DNA from: CAZEPJ01 sp964514105
Lineage (GTDB): Bacteria; Desulfobacterota; Desulfocorpusculales; Desulfocorpusculum
DNA length: 43,671 bases
Reading direction: 5' to 3'
Assembly (NCBI GenBank): GCA_964514105.1
Contig: CAZEPJ010000038.1
Location: 1-43,671, forward strand
Made by a program: the position numbers and the translations under genes. This document shows, in pieces, positions 38,925-43,671 of this stretch; position 1 is the first letter of the stretch, and every line of letters begins with the position of its first letter. The notes below the pieces were generated by a model. The model was not told the DNA's origin. It was given only the letters and a program-made list of their open reading frames with translations, and did no database searches.

Positions 38925-40115
38925 TTGGAGAGGCTGCGGATCGTGGTGACCGGCCTGGCCGCCACGTACCCCTTCGGGGGTGTGTTCTGGGACTACATGC
39001 TCTACGCCCTGGGCCTGATCAGATTGGGGCACGATGTCCTCTACATCGAGGACACGGGCAAGTGGTGCTACGACCCCACGGCACTGTCCTTCGTGGAAAA
39101 CGGCACCAACAACGCGGCCCACCTGGCCAGGCAGATCGCCCTGCTGGGGCCGGAGCTGGAGGGCCGCTGGTTTTACCGCGATGCCACGGGCCAGAGCTTC
39201 GGCCGCTCCTGGGAGGAGGTCAAGGCCTTTTGCCGGGGCGCCGACCTGTTCATCCACATCTCGGCCTCCTGCTGGATGCGCGAGGAGTACTTCGCCGCCG
39301 CCCGGGTCGCCTTCATCGACAGCGATCCCATGTACACCCAGTCCTCGGTGCCGGCCTACCTGGAAGGGACCATCGACCCCGAGGCGCGCGCCCGGGTGGA
39401 CATGCTCCGGGCGCACAGTGTCTTCTTCACCTTCGCCGAGAACATCGGGGCCCCGGACTGCCTCATCCCCACGGAGCTCTTCCACTGGATCCCCACGCGC
39501 CAGCCCGTCGTCCTGGACTGCTTTCGGGGATTCGAGGTGCCGGTGGACCAGAGGCGCCGCGTGCTCACCACCGTGGCATCTTGGGAACCCACGGAACAGG
39601 GTCCCGTGGTCCGCGGTGTGGCGTACAAAGGAAAGAGCGCCGAGTTCCAGCGCTTCATGGATCTGCCCGCGGCCAGCGCCCTGCCCCTGGAGCTGGCCAT
39701 GAGCGGCAAGTTCCCCCGGGAGCGGCTCATGGCCCACGGCTGGAGGGTCGTGGACGCGTACGACGTCTCCCACGACCCGTGGGTCTACCGGGACTACCTC
39801 GCCCGCTCATTCGGGGAGTGGAGCGTGGCCAAGAACGCATACGCAGCCAGCCGGAGCGGCTGGTTCTCCTGCCGCACGGCCTGCTACCTGGCCCTTGGCG
39901 TCCCGGCGGTGGTGCAGGAGACGGGGTTCTCCAAGGTCATCCCCAGCGGGGAGGGCGTCCTCGCCTTCGACACTGTGGAGGAGGCCAAGGAGGCCATCGA
40001 CGCGCTGCTCTCCGACCCGAATCGACACGCCCGGGCCGCCCGGGAACTGGCCTCCGAGTACTTCGACGCCGGCCGGGTCCTCTCGCGCCTGGTGGCCCGA
40101 GCCATGGAGGCATGA
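38925..40115 (+). CDS. Glycosyltransferase-like protein (GT-B fold, CgeB-like C-terminus)
   Basis: 396 aa from TTG 38925, which follows GAGGTGA by 4 nt; ATG 38889 or 38778 would add poorly conserved N-termini and conflict with the predicted promoter. The N-terminus RIVVTGLAATYPFGGVFWDYMLYALGLIRLGHDVLYIED (split: TGLAATYPFGGVFWDYML, GLIRLGHDVLYIED) is a GT-B first domain: a beta strand, a Gly loop and a helix with the RLGHDV pattern. The C-terminal half has WSVAKNAYAASRSGWFSCRT and YLALGVPAVVQETGFSKVIP, like the nucleotide-sugar-binding half of family 1/4 enzymes and CgeB-type proteins. No membrane segment. The sugar donor and acceptor are unknown. The MoxR gene follows after 7 nt. Confidence 0.72.
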   Translation: MERLRIVVTGLAATYPFGGVFWDYMLYALGLIRLGHDVLYIEDTGKWCYDPTALSFVENGTNNAAHLARQIALLGPELEGRWFYRDATGQSFGRSWEEVKAFCRGADLFIHISASCWMREEYFAAARVAFIDSDPMYTQSSVPAYLEGTIDPEARARVDMLRAHSVFFTFAENIGAPDCLIPTELFHWIPTRQPVVLDCFRGFEVPVDQRRRVLTTVASWEPTEQGPVVRGVAYKGKSAEFQRFMDLPAASALPLELAMSGKFPRERLMAHGWRVVDAYDVSHDPWVYRDYLARSFGEWSVAKNAYAASRSGWFSCRTACYLALGVPAVVQETGFSKVIPSGEGVLAFDTVEEAKEAIDALLSDPNRHARAARELASEYFDAGRVLSRLVARAMEA

Positions 40116-40122
40116 GCCGGCC

Positions 40123-41034
40123 ATGAGGGAGGGACGCTCGTTTTCATCCATCGACGGGCTGCTGGCCGAGCTGGCGGCCCATCGCTACATCACCGACCGC
40201 GCCCTGGCCACCGTCCTCTATCTGGCCTACCACCTCAAGAAGCCCGTCTTCCTGGAGGGAGAGCCCGGGGTGGGAAAGACCGAGGTGGCCTTGGTCCTCT
40301 CGCAGATGCTCCACACCCGCCTCATCCGGCTCCAGTGCTACGAGGGGTTGGACGCCGCCGCGGCCCTGTACGAGTGGAACTACCCCAAGCAGCTCCTGCG
40401 GATCAAGATGGAGGAACAGTGCCGGCGGGACCCCGAGGAGATCGGCCAGGTCATCTACACCGAGCCGTACCTCATCAAACGGCCCCTTCTGGAGGCCATC
40501 CAGGGCGCCCGGGGCCGGGCCCCCGTGCTCCTCATCGACGAGTTGGATCGGGCCGACGAGGAGTTCGAGGCCTTCCTGCTGGAGGTCCTCTCGGACTTCC
40601 AGATCTCCATCCCCGAGATGGGCACCCTCAAGGCCGTTCACAAGCCCATGGTGGTGGTGACCTCCAACCGCACGCGGGAGGTCCACGACGCCCTCAAGCG
40701 CCGATGCCTGTACCACTGGATCGACTACCCGGATCTCCCCAAGGAGCTGGAGATCATCCGGGCCAGGCTCCCTGCCATGGAGGCGCGGCTTGCGGCCCAG
40801 GTGGCCGGCTTCATGCAGCGGATTCGCCGGGAGGATTTTCTCAAGCGGCCGGGCGTGGCCGAGACCCTGGACTGGGCCGAGGCCCTGCTCAAGCTGAACC
40901 GGGATGTCCTGGACGAGGAGACCGTGGCCCAGACCCTGGGCTGCATCCTCAAGTACCGGGAGGATATCCAGCAGTTCCTCTGCGGGCCCTGGGCCGACCC
41001 CGGACAGCGCAAAGCGCTGCTGGGCGATCCGTGA
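40123..41034 (+). CDS. MoxR-family AAA+ ATPase
   Basis: 303 aa, a standard MoxR/CoxD size. Walker A GEPGVGKT (46-53), Walker B VLLIDELDRADEEFEAF, sensor 1 in VVVTSNRTREVHDAL and the RRCLYHWIDYPD region with an arginine finger are all intact. MoxR ATPases usually act with a VWA-domain protein to insert metals or assemble complexes, for example CoxD with CoxE. No VWA gene follows here: a convergent gene begins 36 nt after the stop. It is probably co-transcribed with the glycosyltransferase-like gene, an unusual pair. Longer in-frame readings from 39895 overlap that gene and are artefacts. Confidence 0.9.
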   Translation: MREGRSFSSIDGLLAELAAHRYITDRALATVLYLAYHLKKPVFLEGEPGVGKTEVALVLSQMLHTRLIRLQCYEGLDAAAALYEWNYPKQLLRIKMEEQCRRDPEEIGQVIYTEPYLIKRPLLEAIQGARGRAPVLLIDELDRADEEFEAFLLEVLSDFQISIPEMGTLKAVHKPMVVVTSNRTREVHDALKRRCLYHWIDYPDLPKELEIIRARLPAMEARLAAQVAGFMQRIRREDFLKRPGVAETLDWAEALLKLNRDVLDEETVAQTLGCILKYREDIQQFLCGPWADPGQRKALLGDP

Positions 41035-41070
41035 CAGTTCCCGGGAGGCCGACTGGGGCGCGTGCTGCGG

Positions 41071-42327
41071 TCAACGGGTGTACCTGGCCCGCACGAATCC
41101 CATGGCCTCGTCGATGGCCCGGGCCGCCTCCTCCAGATCCTCGTCCGTGTGTCGGTGGCAGATGTAGCCATGGTGGTACGGGGCGAGGAACACGCCCCGG
41201 CGGATGAGCTGGGTGTAGAAGTCCTGCCGCTTTCCCTTCTGGGTGTTGGCCTCATCCTTCTGAAACGTGATGAAAAACATGGGGGCGAGGCCCGTCAGCT
41301 CGGCCCCCACATCGTGCCGCTGGATGATCTCCCGGAGCCGGGCCAGGAACCGCTCTCCCTTGGCCCAGATGGCGTCGATGACCCGGTCCCGCTCCAGGAT
41401 CTCGATGGTCTTGAGGGCGGCGACGAAGCCGTCGCTGTTGGGGAAGAAAGTGGACGATATGAAGAGCCGCTCCGCCGCGGCCATCATCACCTCGGATCTT
41501 CCCGTGACCACGCTGATTGCATACCCATTGGCCATGCCCTTGCCCAACACGGCCAGATCCGGGGTGACCCCGTAGTATACCTGGGCGCCCCCCAGGGAGA
41601 GCCTGAATCCGGTTCGGATCTCGTCGAAGATCAGCACCGCCCCGTACTGGTCGGCCAGGTCCCTGGCCCCTTGCAGGAACCCCGGAGCCGGCTCCTCCAT
41701 CTTCTGGTGAAGGGGATGCCCCAACGGGGTCATGATGATGGCCGCCGTCTCGGCGCCGTGTCTGGCCATCAAGTCCCGGAGCTGGTCCAGTCGGTTGTAT
41801 CGGAACTCGTGGACGTCCTCGTAAAGCTTCTCGGGGATTCCCCCCTTCATCTCCACGCACCAGTCGTGCCAGCCGTGATACCCGCACCGCAGGACCTTGG
41901 GTCGATTGGTATGGGCCCGGGCGATGCGCACGGCGGCCGTGGTGGCGTCGGACCCGGTCTTGAGGAAAATGCTCTTCTGGGAGCAGGGGACGATCCCGGA
42001 CAGCTTTTCGGCCAGCGCGTTCTGGTAGGGCTGGCTCAGGGTGAAGCAGAAGCCCTTTTCCCGGATCTGCCGGATCACGGCCTCATCCACCTCGGCCTCC
42101 CGGTAGCCCAGGATGATGGGCCCGTACCCGCACAGGAAATCGATGAACTCGTTGCCGTCCACATCCGTGAGCCGCCCCCCCTTGCCCTGCTCCAGGAAGA
42201 TGGGGTACTCCCCCGGGATGAAGTCACTGGGTTTCCTGGCCCCCAGGACGCCCCCGGGGACTCGCTGTCCGGCTTCCTCGAAGAGCTGGAGGCTCCGGCT
42301 GATGTTCAACCTCGGCGCCTCTTCCAT
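41071..42327 (-). CDS. Class III aminotransferase, glutamate-1-semialdehyde aminomutase-like
   Basis: 418 aa from ATG 42327 with GGGGAGA 7-8 nt upstream; a longer reading from 42363 has only low-complexity sequence added. Marks of the family: LTDVDGNEFIDFLCGYGPIILGY, KTGSDATTAAVRIARAHT, LRCGYHGWHDW (PLP stacking), LIFDEIRTGFR (Asp to the pyridine N) and LAVLGKGMANGYAISVVTG with the Schiff-base Lys. It resembles HemL, but KGMANGY differs from the KIIGGG of true HemL, so a catabolic omega-aminotransferase or aminomutase role is more likely. It lies 36 nt downstream of the saccharopine-dehydrogenase-like gene and probably acts in the same pathway. Confidence 0.9.
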   Translation of the reverse strand: MEEAPRLNISRSLQLFEEAGQRVPGGVLGARKPSDFIPGEYPIFLEQGKGGRLTDVDGNEFIDFLCGYGPIILGYREAEVDEAVIRQIREKGFCFTLSQPYQNALAEKLSGIVPCSQKSIFLKTGSDATTAAVRIARAHTNRPKVLRCGYHGWHDWCVEMKGGIPEKLYEDVHEFRYNRLDQLRDLMARHGAETAAIIMTPLGHPLHQKMEEPAPGFLQGARDLADQYGAVLIFDEIRTGFRLSLGGAQVYYGVTPDLAVLGKGMANGYAISVVTGRSEVMMAAAERLFISSTFFPNSDGFVAALKTIEILERDRVIDAIWAKGERFLARLREIIQRHDVGAELTGLAPMFFITFQKDEANTQKGKRQDFYTQLIRRGVFLAPYHHGYICHRHTDEDLEEAARAIDEAMGFVRARYTR

Positions 42328-42363
42328 GGAACGTCTCCCCCCCTCCCCCGCGCCCTGCCTCAC

Positions 42364-43509
42364 CTAGACGGTCAGCAGGCATTCGGCGGTCTCCGTCAGA
42401 TGGATACGGGCCCCCCGCTTGATCATGGCCCCGAGATATCTCTGGGGATCGATGCAGGCCTCCGGGGCCACCACGCCCCTGGCCTGAACATGGCCCGCGC
42501 ACAGCATCTGCGCGGCAATGGACACGGGAAGGCCCGTTCCCGCCGCGGTCCTGCCTACCACGTCCGCGCTGTACGTCACTCGCTTGCCCTCCCGCTCCCC
42601 CTTGACGATCATCTTCATCCCCGAGGCCAGGGGCCCCCGGTCTCGGTCCCTGGGGATGCTCCGCCAGAGCCTCAAGGTCAGATCGTAAGGCGCCACCTGG
42701 ACGCCCTTGACGTCCACGGGCTCGGTGCCGAGGAAGCCCGTGGCGTTCTGCTCCTTGATGAGCCGGTCCACCCAGGTTGGAATGAGGGCTCCCTTGATCA
42801 CCACCTTCTTCACCCCCGGGATGTACCGGGGGATGGTGAGGGGCTGGGGGTGCCCCACGTAACTGATGAGGCATTCGCCCAGGGGTTCGAGAAACCGCAC
42901 CGTCTCCTCCCCGGTGCCGCCCTGGACGTACTCCAGCCTGCCGTCCAGGAACTGGGGGACCTTGCCCGTGACCATATGGAGGCTGTGGTCCCAGGCAGCC
43001 CCTTCCCCGAGGTCCGCGATGCTCACCACCCAGTACAGGTAGATCTCGTCCACCCGCTCCAGGCGGTCCGCGAAGTATCGGGCCACGACGTTGTTGGTCC
43101 CGGGGTCCGAGCCCATGCCCGTCAGGATGGTGATCCCCGCCCTGCGGGCGGCCTCGTCGATGTCCGACGCGTAGAGAATGCTGACGGCCTCGTGGTCGTC
43201 GCAGATGTCGATGTAGCTGACCCCCGCCTCCACGGCCGCCCTGGCCACGGCCACGGCAGTCTTGTAGAACGGCCCGGCGCAGTTGACGACCACATCCACG
43301 TCCTTCATGGCCGCCACCAGGTCCGCGTGGTCGAAGGCGTCGGTCCTGCGGAAGAGCGCCTTGCCACTGGCCCGGAGCTTCTCGTGGAGCCTTTGCGGGT
43401 CCGTGTTGATGTCTCCCAGGATCACCCTTTCCACCTGCTCCTGTTTGATCAGGTCCCTGGCGGCCGCCTGTCCCATGTCCCCGGCGCCGCCCAACACCAG
43501 TGCCTTCAT
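42364..43509 (-). CDS. Saccharopine dehydrogenase/lysine 6-dehydrogenase-like oxidoreductase
   Basis: 381 aa from ATG 43509, with GGAGG 9 nt upstream. The N-terminal Rossmann domain has LGGAGDMGQAAARDL (G7-G8-A-G10-D-M-G13), VDVVVNCAGPFYKTAVAVARAA and GVSYIDICDD. GMGSDPGTNNVVARYFADRL is the conserved loop of the saccharopine dehydrogenase-like family. The size matches lysine 6-dehydrogenase and carboxynorspermidine-type enzymes more than classical saccharopine dehydrogenases of about 370-450 aa. It would oxidise or reduce a secondary or primary amine with NAD(P). The class III aminotransferase downstream suggests diamine or lysine catabolism. The substrate is not settled. Confidence 0.88.
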   Translation of the reverse strand: MKALVLGGAGDMGQAAARDLIKQEQVERVILGDINTDPQRLHEKLRASGKALFRRTDAFDHADLVAAMKDVDVVVNCAGPFYKTAVAVARAAVEAGVSYIDICDDHEAVSILYASDIDEAARRAGITILTGMGSDPGTNNVVARYFADRLERVDEIYLYWVVSIADLGEGAAWDHSLHMVTGKVPQFLDGRLEYVQGGTGEETVRFLEPLGECLISYVGHPQPLTIPRYIPGVKKVVIKGALIPTWVDRLIKEQNATGFLGTEPVDVKGVQVAPYDLTLRLWRSIPRDRDRGPLASGMKMIVKGEREGKRVTYSADVVGRTAAGTGLPVSIAAQMLCAGHVQARGVVAPEACIDPQRYLGAMIKRGARIHLTETAECLLTV

Positions 43510-43623
43510 GCCTTGATCCTCCCCATGGCTTGCGTGCAGTCTCCGGAGGGACGCCGGCGGGCGGGCCCGCACGGCCCCCCGCGGCTTCCGAGCTCTGCCA
43601 TAAAGCCCGGTCCCGGTGCGAAG

Positions 43624-43637
43624 TCCCGTATACGGGA
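43624..43637. promoter_or_regulatory. Perfect palindromic operator candidate
   Basis: TCCCGTATACGGGA, a 14-bp perfect palindrome overlapping the -10 box of the minus-strand promoter at 43627-43655. Its position suggests direct repression of the dehydrogenase-aminotransferase operon. The regulator is not in the window. Confidence 0.65.
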
Positions 43638-43655
43638 TATGGGCCGTCGTGTCAA
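43627..43655 (-). promoter_or_regulatory. Promoter of the dehydrogenase-aminotransferase operon
   Basis: On the minus strand TTGACA (43655-43650, perfect), exactly 17 nt, TATACG (43632-43627, 4/6). The start near 43620 leaves a leader of about 110 nt before ATG 43509. Confidence 0.6.
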
Positions 43656-43671
43656 GACCGGCGCCGGTTGA

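Noticed and set aside
38453..38965. A 170-codon minus-strand frame in the spacer before the glycosyltransferase-like gene
   Set aside because: No ribosome-binding site, no recognisable family, and it overlaps the start and promoter of the plus-strand gene.
1..43671. CRISPR arrays, tRNA or rRNA genes, integrases and complete insertion sequences
   Set aside because: I saw no regularly spaced direct repeats, no tRNA cloverleaf or rRNA sequence, and no transposase or integrase frame in any intergenic region.

Overview
The window is very G+C-rich (about two thirds by eye), densely packed and entirely bacterial. It reads like an anaerobic, acyl-CoA-degrading member of the Desulfobacterota or a neighbouring lineage. 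The pointers are a glutaryl-CoA dehydrogenase of the non-decarboxylating type next to a biotin-dependent glutaconyl-CoA decarboxylase alpha subunit, several B12-dependent acyl-CoA mutases, LIV-type transporters with a built-in acyl-CoA ligase, and a small protein resembling the DVU0772 family of sulfate reducers. The taxon is inferred; no rRNA or tRNA is present.

Left part (1-7.9 kb): a PLP aminotransferase, a 3-hydroxyacyl-CoA dehydrogenase, a small DVU0772-like protein and a divergent tandem-ACT protein. Next is an operon for glutaryl-CoA dehydrogenase, glutaconyl-CoA decarboxylase alpha subunit and biotin carrier, closed by a clear intrinsic terminator, and then an RlmN-type rRNA methyltransferase. 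The membrane (Na+-pumping) decarboxylase subunit is not in the window.

Centre (7.9-27.6 kb): a TetR regulator and an M24 peptidase face a co-directional gene train of about 17.5 kb. The intergenic region holds back-to-back promoters with a shared palindrome, TAACCG-CC-CGGTTA. The train encodes THREE separate adenosylcobalamin-dependent acyl-CoA mutases, each a large subunit of about 540-567 aa followed by its own B12-binding subunit of about 132-145 aa, with one MeaB-type chaperone GTPase among them. It continues with an HMG-CoA-synthase-like protein fused to a Zn-ribbon/OB-fold domain and lacking the usual catalytic Cys, an SCP2-type thiolase, and a complete LIV-type ABC importer interrupted by an AMP-forming acyl-CoA ligase. 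By alignment to methylmalonyl-CoA mutase from memory, none of the three keeps the Tyr89/Arg207 pair that binds methylmalonyl-CoA, and two have also lost the catalytic His244 (Asp in one, Asn in the other). I infer an undescribed pathway: import of a carboxylic acid, activation to its CoA thioester, one or more radical carbon-skeleton rearrangements, then thiolytic cleavage. This is the main candidate for a new system.

Right part (27.6-43.7 kb): a roughly 0.9 kb non-coding stretch with a dispersed-repeat hairpin, an unknown two-TM protein, and 5-oxoprolinase pxpABC. Facing it is a second complete LIV operon whose first gene is a DUF1445 D-glutamate-cyclase-family protein; together these suggest pyroglutamate/glutamate salvage. 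The second LIV operon has hairpins and a very G-rich, quadruplex-capable tract between its binding-protein and permease genes. Beyond a roughly 0.65 kb degenerate spacer lie a glycosyltransferase-like gene, an orphan MoxR ATPase, and a minus-strand operon of a saccharopine-dehydrogenase-like enzyme and a class III aminotransferase. The promoter of that operon carries the perfect palindrome TCCCGTATACGGGA.
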